Shown here: in pieces, positions 1 to 8,800 of the stretch
Numbering within the stretch: position 1 is the stretch's first letter
Layout: every line of letters begins with the position of its first letter
Assembly (NCBI RefSeq): GCF_003002055.1
Contig: NZ_PVZF01000019.1
Location: 1-45,587 of the forward strand
Direction of reading: 5' to 3'
DNA from: Kineococcus rhizosphaerae
Lineage (GTDB): Bacteria > Actinomycetota > Actinomycetes > Actinomycetales > Kineococcaceae
Length of the DNA stretch: 45,587 nt
The notes under the pieces: model-generated
Seen by the model: the letters and a program-made list of their open reading frames with translations, nothing else
What the model was told of the DNA's origin: nothing
Database searches by the model: none
Position numbers and translations under genes: made by a program

Positions 1-35
1 TTCAGCACTGGACCCGGCTCCGCAACCAGCAGCAT
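1..35 (-). CDS. start of an unidentified gene running off the left edge
   Basis: Reading leftward, an ATG at 35-33 opens a frame (M-L-L-V-A-E-P-G-P-V-L) that stays open to the window edge. It is preceded by an AGGTGA-type purine tract about 8 nt upstream. A copy of the bipartite promoter motif (92-121) points at it, with a predicted leader of about 50 nt. Only 11 codons are visible, so no product can be named. The main support is the position of the promoter motif; the start codon itself is uncertain. Confidence 0.35.
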   Translation of the reverse strand, partial: MLLVAEPGPVL

Positions 36-91
36 CGACCCGTCACCTTCACCTGGCAACGCCCCGGGGCACCAACTTCAGCCGCAGATCA

Positions 92-121
92 CTAGAGCTG
101 CGTTGAGCAGCGAATGTGACA
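92..121 (-). promoter_or_regulatory. bipartite promoter-like motif, copy 1
   Basis: On the minus strand: TGTCACATTCG, then 11 nt, then AGCTCTAG. Four other copies in the window have the same two blocks at the same spacing and the same orientation toward a gene. This one points off the left edge, toward the ATG at 35. The first block resembles the TGTCACA -35 element described for some ECF sigma factors. This is the most divergent copy in the second block (A for G at its first base). Confidence 0.6.
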
Positions 122-398
122 GAACGAGGGCAAAATCTCTTAGATCGGCCACGGCGAGCGACACCTGTTGCTCAGTTCACGAGCTGCGCACCTAGTACGT
201 CACCGAAGGTCACCTCACGGGCCCAGACACACACCCTGGGTGACGGTACGACGATTCTCGCGAGTGGTTGGCGAGCATCAAAACCGTTGAGAGTCGGACC
301 AAATGAGCGCATCGGCCGCTGCCTGCGACACGTCGACGGCCACCCACTGGCTGAGACTGTCCGTGGCTTCTCGGCCAAGTCGCGACCTCGTTAGGTCG

Positions 399-1103
399 TC
401 ACTGATGACTGCGACCAGGTGTCATCCCAAGATTCGGACGATGGCCCTTGCGACTGTTGCAACTGCCGCAGAGCGTTTGCAGATTGTCGAGGTCGTTGGT
501 GCCTCCGAGGACCAGCGGGACCTTGTGGTCCACCGTGAGACCTGCGCAGGTACCGCAGTAGCAGCAGGTGTAACCGTCTCGAGCGAACACCGTGGCCGAC
601 ATCCGTTTGGCTTGTCGTTCCCACTCGCGGCGCAGTTGTTCGTGAGGTGTCGGGATGTGCGGGAGCATCGTCTGCACGTGGAGGCGGTCCATCACGTTGC
701 TGACGAGAGTGGCGGCGTCGGCGGGAGCTATCCCGCTGCCGGCTGTTTGGCTGTGAAGTGCATCGACAAGTAGAGCAGCCAGGAGGTGGTGGGCTCGGTA
801 GGTCGCGTCCTGCCGGGTGAGGGCTTCCGCAACGCCGGGGGCATGCTCGGGCCGAGTGATGAGGGCACCGGCCCGTTCGTACGCCTCCGAAAGACTTACC
901 TGAGGTACCGGCATACCGAGAGCGGGATCGCTGTCGAGTAATTGGTCGGTGATCGGAGTCGGAAGGTGCTGCAGGATGTCGGCGAGGGCCTCAAGGACCG
1001 CCCCTCTGGATGTAGCCGACCCCGCGGTGGCAGCCGATTCGAAGGCGACCGCATCAAGGTCGCTCTGGGAGGCGTTGGGCGAAGCACCTGCTGGTTGCGT
1101 CAC
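399..1103 (-). CDS. HNH endonuclease
   Basis: A 234-aa protein whose C-terminal third (about 170-225) is an HNH nuclease fold: CxYC zinc ligands, the VDHKVPLVLGG core with the catalytic His, NLQTLC, and CxxCNxxKG closing the second zinc pair. The N-terminal 160 residues are helical and unrecognised. Start is GTG at 1103; its GTGA overlaps the stop of the upstream winged-helix gene, so translation is probably coupled. HNH enzymes cut DNA using one metal ion, often as homing, restriction or packaging nucleases. In this position, behind a replication-type regulator, a role in plasmid DNA processing or a selfish function is possible but unproven. Confidence 0.85.
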   Translation of the reverse strand: MTQPAGASPNASQSDLDAVAFESAATAGSATSRGAVLEALADILQHLPTPITDQLLDSDPALGMPVPQVSLSEAYERAGALITRPEHAPGVAEALTRQDATYRAHHLLAALLVDALHSQTAGSGIAPADAATLVSNVMDRLHVQTMLPHIPTPHEQLRREWERQAKRMSATVFARDGYTCCYCGTCAGLTVDHKVPLVLGGTNDLDNLQTLCGSCNSRKGHRPNLGMTPGRSHQ

Positions 1104-2218
1104 GATGCGCCTCGCTCCATGTGCTCGGCGAAATCCAACCGCTCACAGTCCTGGCACCTCGGAAGCGTCAAGTCAGGGAAGCCTGCCTCGTCCAGCGGTC
1201 GACGAGTCCGCTCGTCGCAGTGTCCACACCAGGGCGCCTTCGGTGCCTTGGACCCGCTCGAGCCTCGCACTTCGCGGTGTACTTCGCGGTCGGGAGCCGT
1301 CAACGGGACCAGGGTCGTCGCGAACAGACCGCAGGGATTGTCCAGCTGACCGCCAGGACGCAGCTTCCGCTCGACAGCCTCCAAGATCTCAGGACGGGTC
1401 CAGCCCAGCTCCATCCGTTGGACCACGAGACCACGTAGCCGTCGCGCTTCAGCCCGAGACGGCTGCAGCCGATCAGGAAGACGGCCCATCACGCGATCGA
1501 CCTCATCTTGATCGACCGCAGCGCTTTGCCCAGCTTTCGGGAACGGCAGTACCGAGCGATCGTCGTGGGCAAACGGGCGCTCCTCACGCCGGGAGACCGG
1601 CTCAACCTCCATCGACTTATCCACAGCCGCCACGTCAGACGTAGACGTCACGTACTTGGTCTTCTTGAGTGGTCTTCTAAGGGGCGGATTATCCGGCGAC
1701 GGGTTATCCGGTGACGGGAAATCCGCTACCGGCTCTGACCTGCGAACTTGCCGTTTCGCGGTCTCCCCAACCGGTGACGGATTTTCCGCCACCGGTCCTG
1801 AGCTGCGGCTTTGCAGTGTCGGCTCCGGAGACGGAAAATCCGTCACCGGCTCTGACCTGCGGCGACGTTGCGCAGAACGGGCAGACTCCTCGCCTTCAGG
1901 AGTGGCGCCCTGGTCCTCTGCGGACAGCTTGCCCGTCAGGACGTAGTCGACCTCGGTCATCTGCCCGTTGTCGCCGCGGTTCTGGATGACTCGCATGTAG
2001 CCGGCGTCGACAAGCTCACGCAGACCTGCCTTGACGGCATCACGGCCGTCCTTGCCCTGGGCGACAAGCTGCTGCAGCGTGAGGCGGTAGCCCTGCTGAT
2101 GCGAGCAGATCGCCAAGAGGAGGCCCTTGGCCTTGTACGACAAGCTGACATCACGGGCCCAGTCGTTGGAGACCATCGTGAAGTTGTCGGTCGGCAAGGC
2201 GCCGCGGATGACCGCCAT
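1100..2218 (-). CDS. winged-helix plasmid protein, candidate replication initiator or regulator
   Basis: A 372-aa protein. Residues 1-90 match the actinobacterial plasmid/phage helix-turn-helix family (TDNFTMVSNDWARD, LSYKAKGLLLAICSH, then a recognition segment ending GYMRVIQNR). The middle is a proline-rich linker with repeated PVxDFPSP/PVAENPSP elements. The C terminus carries two CxxC pairs (WCGHC, CQDC), a likely zinc finger. The ATG at 2218 overlaps the stop of a 59-aa ORF (TGATG) and the 3' end overlaps the HNH gene. No other replication initiator is visible, so this is the best Rep candidate, but the family also includes regulators. AT-rich palindromic repeats lie inside the gene (see repeat at 1689-1862). 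Confidence 0.75.
   Translation of the reverse strand: MAVIRGALPTDNFTMVSNDWARDVSLSYKAKGLLLAICSHQQGYRLTLQQLVAQGKDGRDAVKAGLRELVDAGYMRVIQNRGDNGQMTEVDYVLTGKLSAEDQGATPEGEESARSAQRRRRSEPVTDFPSPEPTLQSRSSGPVAENPSPVGETAKRQVRRSEPVADFPSPDNPSPDNPPLRRPLKKTKYVTSTSDVAAVDKSMEVEPVSRREERPFAHDDRSVLPFPKAGQSAAVDQDEVDRVMGRLPDRLQPSRAEARRLRGLVVQRMELGWTRPEILEAVERKLRPGGQLDNPCGLFATTLVPLTAPDREVHREVRGSSGSKAPKAPWCGHCDERTRRPLDEAGFPDLTLPRCQDCERLDFAEHMERGAS
1689..1862. repeat. AT-richer palindromic direct repeats inside the winged-helix gene
   Basis: An imperfect ~36-nt repeat is present three times, beginning near 1710, 1772 and 1827. Each has a half-palindromic core like GACGGAAAATCCGTC followed by ACCGGYYCTGASSTGCG. Upstream of the first copy are two 15-nt units TTATCCGGYGACGGG (1689-1703 and 1704-1718). 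They encode the PVxDFPSP repeats of the protein. Such iteron-like repeats inside an initiator gene can act as an origin, but they may simply reflect a repeated linker. Confidence 0.6.
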
Positions 2219-2397
2219 CAGCCCATCCCCCTCTGCGCCAGCAGGGGGACAAGCGCGTAGGGACCGTGGGCGACTGCAGCTGGGCGTCTGGAGCCTGCCG
2301 CTGTGATCAGGGGTACAAATGGGGTGACTGGCGTCGACACGAAGGTGTGTCGCGCGCTTTCAGGTTCCCCAAATCGGGTATGAGCGTCTACGCTCAT
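2218..2397 (-). CDS. 59-aa coupled ORF upstream of the winged-helix gene
   Basis: ATG at 2397-2395 is preceded by an AGGAGCT Shine-Dalgarno. The 59-codon frame ends in TGATG, sharing its stop with the start of the winged-helix gene. The peptide (begins MSVDAHTRFGEPES, ends PLLAQRGMG) matches nothing I recognise. Position and coupling suggest a translational leader controlling the downstream gene, as tap-type leader peptides do for some plasmid Rep genes, or a small accessory protein. That interpretation is inference; the SD and overlap are directly visible. Confidence 0.6.
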   Translation of the reverse strand: MSVDAHTRFGEPESARHTFVSTPVTPFVPLITAAGSRRPAAVAHGPYALVPLLAQRGMG

Positions 2398-2518
2398 GGT
2401 GAGCTCCTGATAGATGAACGGCTTAGAGGTGGTTCGTAGGGGCTTGACGGCGGCGGAGTCGGTCAGTACGGGAGTTGCGAGCTCCCGACCGGCGAGGCCG
2501 CCGTCGTCGTGTCTGGGG

Positions 2519-2755
2519 TCAGGCGGACATGCGTAGCTCCTCTTGCACCGGAGCGTCCCCGCTCGGCAGCTTGATGAAGGCGGGGTCGGCCAGGTGGTGC
2601 GCACGCGCCATGACCAGCGCGACGTAGTCGGTGAGTGGGATCCCCATCGCCTTCGCCTGCTCGACGTAGAGCTTCCGGTGATCAGCGGGCACGCGAGCAG
2701 TGATCGGCTCGCGGACACCGCGCGGCTTCGGTCCCGGCTTCCTGCGTTCGGCCAT
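2519..2755 (-). CDS. small ribbon-helix-helix-type DNA-binding protein
   Basis: A 78-aa basic protein (MAERRKPGPKPRG...). After a basic tail, a beta strand (ITARVPADH) is followed by two helices (RKLYVEQAKAMG, LTDYVALVMARA), the layout of CopG/Arc-type ribbon-helix-helix repressors and HicB-like antitoxins. ATG at 2755 has AGGA 7 nt upstream; a TTG two codons earlier is less likely. It is the first gene of the likely replication operon and sits about 130 nt downstream of a predicted promoter. A copy-number or operon repressor role is plausible. No adjacent toxin gene is apparent. Confidence 0.75.
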   Translation of the reverse strand: MAERRKPGPKPRGVREPITARVPADHRKLYVEQAKAMGIPLTDYVALVMARAHHLADPAFIKLPSGDAPVQEELRMSA

Positions 2756-2897
2756 GAGCAAGTCCTACCGTGACGCAGATGCAGCATCAGGGACGATGGG
2801 CGCGACACGCCGCCACGAACGATCACGACGAGTGTCGCGGCAGCAGCACTTGGCGCGCCGGCCCCGACGTCGATGAGCTGTTTGGTCCTCACGTCGG

Positions 2898-2927
2898 TGA
2901 GAGCCGCGCCTCCGGCCGAATGTGACA
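2898..2927 (-). promoter_or_regulatory. bipartite promoter-like motif, copy 2 (replication operon)
   Basis: Minus strand TGTCACATTCG-N11-GGCTCTCA, same spacing as the other four copies. It lies in the 430-bp gap upstream of the ribbon-helix-helix gene and points at it. The predicted transcript start near 2890 gives a leader of about 130 nt. Confidence 0.65.
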
Positions 2928-3057
2928 CCTCCCGGAGCAACTTCTTCTGATGTCGTTGTCACGCAAGCCGGTGTGCGGCAACTTATTAGCGCAGTCGTGA
3001 TCACCGTTTCTGTCGCGATTATGAGCGAGACTCCAAGGCGGCAGGCCGTTCGGCCGC

Positions 3058-3105
3058 GATCACAAGTGCGCTCACAAGACCGATCACAGAGGCGCTAAAA
3101 AGAGC
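3058..3105. repeat. 12-bp tandem array, 4 units
   Basis: Units GATCACAAGTGC, GCTCACAAGACC, GATCACAGAGGC and GCTAAAAAGAGC follow each other with exact 12-bp period. The GCTCAC/GCTAAA cores are the same as in the long array upstream of parA (21673-21852), so the two loci appear to be one repeat family. Located between the prepilin peptidase gene and the replication operon. Confidence 0.75.
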
Positions 3106-3183
3106 GGCTCGTGTGCTGCCTCAGGCGGCCACGACGCAGGCCCACCCGGCAGTTGTACATCGCCGACGCAGAGCTCACCGCGA

Positions 3184-4110
3184 TCAGGCCCCGGCAGCGA
3201 CCGCGAGCACCGACGCAAGGAGCATGTACGGCCCGAAGGCCACCCGGCTCTGCAGCCGCGTGCGCCGCAGCAGCAGCTGGGGAAGCCCAACGAGGAAGGA
3301 CAGGACGAAAGCGCCGAGCGCTCCGATGAGCAGGGCCTCCCAGCTGATCCATGCCAGGGCTGCGCCCAGCACGCCCGCAAGACGTACATCCCCCAAGCCC
3401 ATGAGCCCGCCGGGCATCGCGCACAGCACCAGGTAGACCCCGCCCAGGACCGCGCAGCCCAGGACCGCGTGCAGGAGCCTGGACCACTCCCCCGTCATGA
3501 CGGCGTCGGCGAGGAAGGCGACCGCAGCCACGGGGTAGGCCGGGGCGATGAAGCACGTCGGCAGGCGGTGCAGGCGCATGTCGCACACCAGCAGCGGCAG
3601 CAGAACCGCGCCGAGGTAGACGTACAGGAGCAGGGCGGGACGCTCGCCGATGGTCAGGGTCGCGCCCACAGCCAGTACGGCGCCCGCGGCCACCAAGCTC
3701 CAGCGTGGCCACCGCGCCCCAGGCGAGCCCCAGGTTCCTACCCGCGCCGCCTCCGGTGCTCTCGCGCTGAGCGTTGCGGCTGCAGTCTGAGAGGGCGCGG
3801 TGGTCATGGACTCCGTCCGCGACCTCGCGAGACCTGCAGGGCTGACCCGGACGTCGGCCCCGGCTTCGGCGACCGCATGCTCGTCGCCTCGGCTGCTCGA
3901 GGAGCTGGAGGCCGAGGACTCGGTCAGCAGCTGCTGCTCCCAGCGCTGCCAGCGGTTCAGCGCGACGTAGCCGGCGGCGACGGCCGCGGCCGCCGCGACC
4001 AGCGCCGACACCAGCCAGCTCACCGTGAGACTTGTCTCACGCGCCGGCGCTCGCCGGGGGCTGTCCTCATGAGGACTGCCCGTAGCCGGTGATGAGGGCC
4101 TGGGCCTCAC
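3184..4110 (-). CDS. tadV: prepilin peptidase (A24 family, TadV/CpaA type)
   Basis: Multi-pass membrane aspartyl peptidase that cleaves Flp prepilin leaders. The two catalytic aspartates lie in CDMRLHRLP (about residue 170) and GLGDVRLAG (about 236), the classic D and GxGD motifs; FGP near the C terminus is also typical. An extra N-terminal membrane segment (about 30-50) and a disordered basic stretch precede the catalytic core. It is the last gene of the pilus cluster. The GTG at 4110 overlaps the upstream gene by 44 nt and has no clear SD; a GTG near 4026, just before the first membrane helix, is an alternative start. Confidence 0.88.
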   Translation of the reverse strand: MRPRPSSPATGSPHEDSPRRAPARETSLTVSWLVSALVAAAAAVAAGYVALNRWQRWEQQLLTESSASSSSSSRGDEHAVAEAGADVRVSPAGLARSRTESMTTAPSQTAAATLSARAPEAARVGTWGSPGARWPRWSLVAAGAVLAVGATLTIGERPALLLYVYLGAVLLPLLVCDMRLHRLPTCFIAPAYPVAAVAFLADAVMTGEWSRLLHAVLGCAVLGGVYLVLCAMPGGLMGLGDVRLAGVLGAALAWISWEALLIGALGAFVLSFLVGLPQLLLRRTRLQSRVAFGPYMLLASVLAVAAGA

Positions 4111-4981
4111 CGATCGGCAGGTGCCCCACGTCCTGGGTCGTCAGCGTCGTGGCGCCGGTGTCGGACCCGGTCCAGGTGACGTCCCACGTCGCGGTGGCGG
4201 TGATCGTGTACTTCAGGCCCGGCTGCTTGCGGCTGGTCTTCTGGTAGCCGTCGTACCCGCAGGTGGGCGAGGGCTCGATGCCGTTGGCCTCGGTGTAGGG
4301 GGTGCCCACGTTCCCGTTGCTCATCGGGGTGCAGCGGATGACGTGCCCATCGCCCATGTCGTAGGAGATGTGGTCCAGCGCGGCGGTGGCCGTGACCGTG
4401 AAGGGTCCAGCTGCTGCTGTCGCGGTGCCTCCGTTGAGGTTCTGAGTCCAGAACCACAGGGGCATCCCAACCAGCCCGAACGTCTCCGTCCCCTTGCGCC
4501 CGGTCATCTCGTCGGTGCCCATGGAGCTGTAGATGGTCGGGACGTCCGGCTTCAACTGCGAGACAGCCATCTGCGCCACCTCCCCCGGGGTGACAGTGAC
4601 CGCCACCGGCTGAACGCCAGCGGCGGCCGGCTGCCCGGGAATCCGCAGACCAATCGCTACTGCGGCTAAACAAGCAGTTGGGGTCAGACCCGTGCACGCC
4701 GGGGGTTTCAGTGCATTGCTGACGTCAAACCGGGTCAACGAATCCGACCCAGGCGAGGACGGCGCCGCCGGCTTCGCATTGACCGGTCTCACCGGTGCGG
4801 TACTCGACTTCCCAGGAGTACCCGGGGTGTCGGCCACTAGCTGACAAGACCTAGCACTGCACACAATGTTCGCGGCAACAGGTAGGGCGGCATGGGCGGG
4901 CGCAGGCACGAAAAGCAATGCTGCGATTGAAGTACCGGCGGCCACCACAAGAGGCCAGCCCCGTCGACTACCTGTCAGCAT
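4067..4981 (-). CDS. exported protein of the pilus cluster
   Basis: A 304-aa protein with a clear signal peptide (basic MLTGSRRGW, hydrophobic core, cleavage near APAHAALP). The mature part is Thr/Ala/Pro-rich at first, then holds conserved-looking segments (GMPLWFWTQNLNG, YDMGDGHVIRCT, CGYDGYQKTS, WDVTWTGSDTG). It resembles actinobacterial secreted proteins often mislabelled ATP/GTP-binding and found beside conjugation or Tad genes. Cysteines could pair outside the cell. It overlaps the upstream gene by 7 nt. A surface or pilus-associated role is inferred from context only. Confidence 0.75.
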   Translation of the reverse strand: MLTGSRRGWPLVVAAGTSIAALLFVPAPAHAALPVAANIVCSARSCQLVADTPGTPGKSSTAPVRPVNAKPAAPSSPGSDSLTRFDVSNALKPPACTGLTPTACLAAVAIGLRIPGQPAAAGVQPVAVTVTPGEVAQMAVSQLKPDVPTIYSSMGTDEMTGRKGTETFGLVGMPLWFWTQNLNGGTATAAAGPFTVTATAALDHISYDMGDGHVIRCTPMSNGNVGTPYTEANGIEPSPTCGYDGYQKTSRKQPGLKYTITATATWDVTWTGSDTGATTLTTQDVGHLPIGEAQALITGYGQSS

Positions 4982-5844
4982 GGAGTCTCAGTTCGCTGAC
5001 CGCCGTCGACCTTCCAAGCGCCGTCCTCGTCGTAGGCCCAGAAGTTCACCACTAGACGGGTGGCGTAGATCGTCGATCCGTCCGGACCGAGGCGGACGTT
5101 GTTGCCCGCTTGGTCCAGGATGCGGTAGTCCGAGGTGTCGTAGCAGGTGGAAACGCGCACGCGAGCAGGAGCGAAAGCATCAGGCGCAGCTGCGTTGTAC
5201 TCGGCCGAGATGAGCTCCGCCCGGCTGGTGCCGTCGCCTCGCGTACCGGTGGCGATCTGGTTGTCGATCCAGGACTGCTCCGACTTGATTGCGGACTCGA
5301 TAGCGACGGAACTGAGATCGATGCCGCTGAGACTGTTCACGCGTTCGGCCTGCAGGGTGAGCTCGTTGTAGGCCTGCACCGACTTCCACGCGGCGTCCTT
5401 AGCAGCTTGGATTTCCTCGGCGCTGGGACCAGACGAAGCCGTCGGTGCGGCGGGGGCCGGGTCGTCGTGGCCCCCGAGAAGGTTGACGCCGGCGACGGTG
5501 CAGCCGGCTAGGAGAAGAACGGCGCCGGCCGCGGGCAGCACCCAACGACGACGCGGGCGCACCTGGGGTGCTTCGTCGCTGGAGGTGCGCAGGTTGCGGT
5601 CGGTGAGGCTCATCGTGGTCGTTCCCATCGCTGGTGGCGTCCGGTCACCGGTCATCCTCCCCGGTGCGGCCGCTGTGTGGCTACCGAGGTGGCCCCCACC
5701 GCCCTCCACGGCACCTCCCCCGCGGGTCGAGAGGTCCTCACCGACCGTGTCGCCGGCGGGCTCACCGGACTTTTCATGCCCCTGGCGGAGGGGGGTGACC
5801 AGGCCTTCCTCGATGCTGTCGAGGGGCTGACGTGGGGGTGTCAT
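4975..5844 (-). CDS. single-pass membrane or lipoprotein-like exported protein
   Basis: A 289-aa protein. Residues 1-95 are disordered and cytoplasmic-looking, followed by RRRRW and a hydrophobic stretch with LLLAGC, then a soluble domain (about 130-289) with helices and a terminal strand region ending WKVDGGQRTETPC. LLAGC looks like a lipobox but lies about 115 residues in, so processing would need an internal start (ATG near 5612, MSLTDRN). The 5844 ATG overlaps the upstream stop (ATGA) and has GGAG in range, so I keep it. The domain is reminiscent of VirB8/NTF2-like small exported proteins; function unknown. Confidence 0.7.
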   Translation of the reverse strand: MTPPRQPLDSIEEGLVTPLRQGHEKSGEPAGDTVGEDLSTRGGGAVEGGGGHLGSHTAAAPGRMTGDRTPPAMGTTTMSLTDRNLRTSSDEAPQVRPRRRWVLPAAGAVLLLAGCTVAGVNLLGGHDDPAPAAPTASSGPSAEEIQAAKDAAWKSVQAYNELTLQAERVNSLSGIDLSSVAIESAIKSEQSWIDNQIATGTRGDGTSRAELISAEYNAAAPDAFAPARVRVSTCYDTSDYRILDQAGNNVRLGPDGSTIYATRLVVNFWAYDEDGAWKVDGGQRTETPC

Positions 5845-8800
5845 CGGGTCTCCAAGGCGGCGAGCAGGTCGGCTTCAAGGCGCAGCGTGCTGCTGGCCGG
5901 CTCGAGGTCGTCGGCCTTCAGCTGCAGGTGGTGGTCGATGATCATGCGGTTGACCTCTTCCTCATCGCCGACGGCCGCGGCCGCGCGCAGGGCGGTCTCG
6001 ATGAGCAGCGTGTGGTGCGGCTCAGCGCGCAGCCCCACCGCTGAGGCACGTCGGGCGGTGGTGAAGTCCTCCCGGTGCAGAGCCACGCTGGCCACGTGCA
6101 CGGCGACGTCGACGATCTGCATGCGCACCTCCTGACGCAGGTCCTCGGTCCAGGGGCCGTAGTGGGCCTTCAGGACCTGCACCTTGGCTCCCGCGCCGGA
6201 GGCATCGGCGTTCCGCTTGTGCTTGATGTCGTGAGAGCGACCCCCCTCGAAGGGCAGCCCTCGCACCAGCTGCAGCGCCTCGATGAGGTCCGGGAGCGGA
6301 GCGCTGGCGACGTCGCACCCGACCAGCTTCAAGAAGACGTCGTGGTCGGTGGCCACGCCCTGCAGCTTGATCTGCTGGTTGCGGGGCACGTACGGCTGAC
6401 CGTCCTCATCCACACCCAGCCAGCGCCGCATCCGCGACAGGCTCCCCGCGCAGTTCTTCCCCGCCCCCCGGTCCATGACCGGCAGGTCCCAGAACGTCGT
6501 CGTGAACGACGCACGGGAGGGGTGCGGCATCAGCGCCAGGTAGAGCATCTGCGCGACCAGCACCGTCTTCTTGCTCGCATCCCCGCCGGTCGGCTCCTCC
6601 CCGCGAGCGCCGAGCAGGACCGGAGGGCCCATGAACGCCAGGACGGGACCGCTGGTGTGCTCGGTGAGGATCTGCTCGGCGGTCTTCGTCGTCCAGGTCG
6701 TCGACGTGGGCTCGACGTCGCAGACCCCGGCGGCCCGGGGAGAAGTGGCCGCGGCGCTCGCCGGTGAGGCCAGGTGCGGGCCGGACGCACCACCCGGACG
6801 CGCGCTGAGGTGCTCGGCGCGGGTCTCGCTGTGCGGGACGTCTTCAGCGCGCGGCGCCTCACGCAGGTCGATGGTCGGCTCAGGCGCAGGATCGGCTGCC
6901 CCATCGAGGGGGTTACCGGTGCGTGCAGCTTCGGAGGCGAGGTCGGTCTGGGCATCGGCGATGGTGTCGTGGTCCGCGCTGGGCTGGTCCGCAGCGTCCG
7001 TGTCTTCGCCAAGCTCGGGGTGGAAGGTCGGGGCGCTGTGGTCGCTCGCGGCAGCAGGGGCTGTCACCGGCGCCTCCTCGTGCGCCTCTTCGTGCGCCTC
7101 GTCCTGCGCCTCGTCCTGCGCATCGGAGAGGAGGCCGAGCGCCCAGCTGGGGCCGGACGTCCACTCGCGGCTGCTGGCCGCCTGCAGCTCGGTGAGGATC
7201 TCGGTGTAGCTGGCGTCATCCAGGCGGGTCGGGTGCAGCGGCACCGGCCCCGGGAGCAGCTCGGCGTCCTGGGTGCGCGCGTGTAGTCCCAGGACCCACT
7301 CCCCTAGGGGTTCACCGTGGGTGGTGATCGCCGCGAGACCGACGCGGGGCAAGTGATGCACGACCGCCTGAAGTCGGCGGTGCTGGTCGCTGTCCAGGGG
7401 CTGACCCAGCAGGATCAGCTGCGGTGTCCAGGCGTCGGTGTCCAGGCCGTGGGCGCGGGCGGTGGCCAGGTCCGGCACCTGGTGCGTCTTCATCAAGGTG
7501 CTGACGTCGTCCGCGCTTTGCTCTAGGGCCCGCAGCAGGTGCTCGACGTCCTCGACGTGGGCCAGGCGCTCGGTGCCAAGCACTGCGGGCAGTTCGGGAG
7601 CCAGGTCACCCACGAGGGTGACGTGGAGGTTGTCGGCCCAGCTGCTGGTGGCCAGCTCGATGGCGATGGCGCGCAGCACCTGGTGGGCCATCGCGGTGGG
7701 GCCGGTGATGGCCAGAGAGGACAGTTCCTCCAGGTTCAGCATCACGATCGCGCCGTCGGGGTCGGTGCCGATGGTCGTCAGCGTCGGGTAGGGAGCCTCG
7801 ACCGAGCGCAGCGGCAGGGGCTGGGCGTACAAGTCGCTGTAGGCGGTATCCGTCAGGGACGGGTCGCCGCCGGCGGCCTCGGTCTCGGCGTCGACGAGGG
7901 CAAGCACGAGCTCGGCGGCTTCGGTCGTGGTCACCAGCCACGTGGTGCCCGCAGCTCGTCCCAGACCTTCGCCGTCCAGGGAGCTGATGGGCTCGCCCTC
8001 ATCGGAGTCGTCGTCCGGCAGGCTCTGCCACGGCAGGGGCAGGACCGCGGGGTGGGCCAGGTACAGCTCGATGCCGTTGGCGTCGAGGCGGGCGGCCCGC
8101 ACCGGCGGCATCGGGATCTGCTGCTGGTGGGCATCTACCGCGAGCAGTCGCAGCATGACGTCGAGGTGCAGCACCGCCTGGAGGTCAGCGTCTTGGGCGA
8201 AGGCGGTGGTGCTGGTCTGCTGCTCTTGGCTGGCGGCGGTGTAGTTGTCCAGCAGCAGGCCCTCGTCCTCGATCTCGGCCGCGGCGGCCTCGAGGTCTTC
8301 CTGCAGGCGATCCACCGCCAGCTCATCCAGATCGCTCGCTCGGCGCGCAGCGCCGCGGCCGCGGACAGCCCAACTGGTGCCTGCGCTCGCGCGCGCCGGT
8401 AGCCGGCGTCCTGCAGGCCGTGCACGTCGCTGCTGGCGACGGCGTACGGCGATGACGGTCAGAACACCAGCGGCCAGCAGTGCTCCGACTCCGATCGCAG
8501 TGGACGTCGTTGCGTCCTGCGCCGCGTCGGGTGCGGAGGTGTCCGCGGCTGGGGCGGAGGTGGGCTCTGGCCGGGGCGAGGCCGGGGAGGTCCCTGACGT
8601 GGTCGTCGGGTTGCTCGCCGTGGCAGTCGGGGCGACAGATTCGGTGTTGGTGGTGCTCGGCGCGGTGGTGCTCGAAGGGCTCGCTGCGGGAGCTGGCGCT
8701 GCGGCCGTGGAGCCCGGGATCGTCAACGTCCAACCGGGCGCGATGACGTCAGGGTCCTGCAGGTGCTGGCCCCCCGGCTGAACTCGATCGGCCGAGGCCT

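Larger units (their letters stand above)
2762..3183. other. intergenic control region upstream of the replication operon
   Basis: A 420-bp gap without a supported gene. It contains the promoter-like motif at 2898-2927, a 13-bp word ACTTATTAGCGCA at 2981-2993 that recurs inverted at 21549-21561 upstream of parA, and a four-unit 12-bp array at 3058-3105. Overlapping frames here have non-coding-like composition. An origin or operator function is possible. Confidence 0.5.

Noticed and set aside
2218-2940. 240-aa minus-strand frame spanning the small ribbon-helix-helix gene
   Set aside because: Only its last 59 codons have an SD and coding character; the upstream part overlaps the better supported gene at 2519-2755 in another frame.
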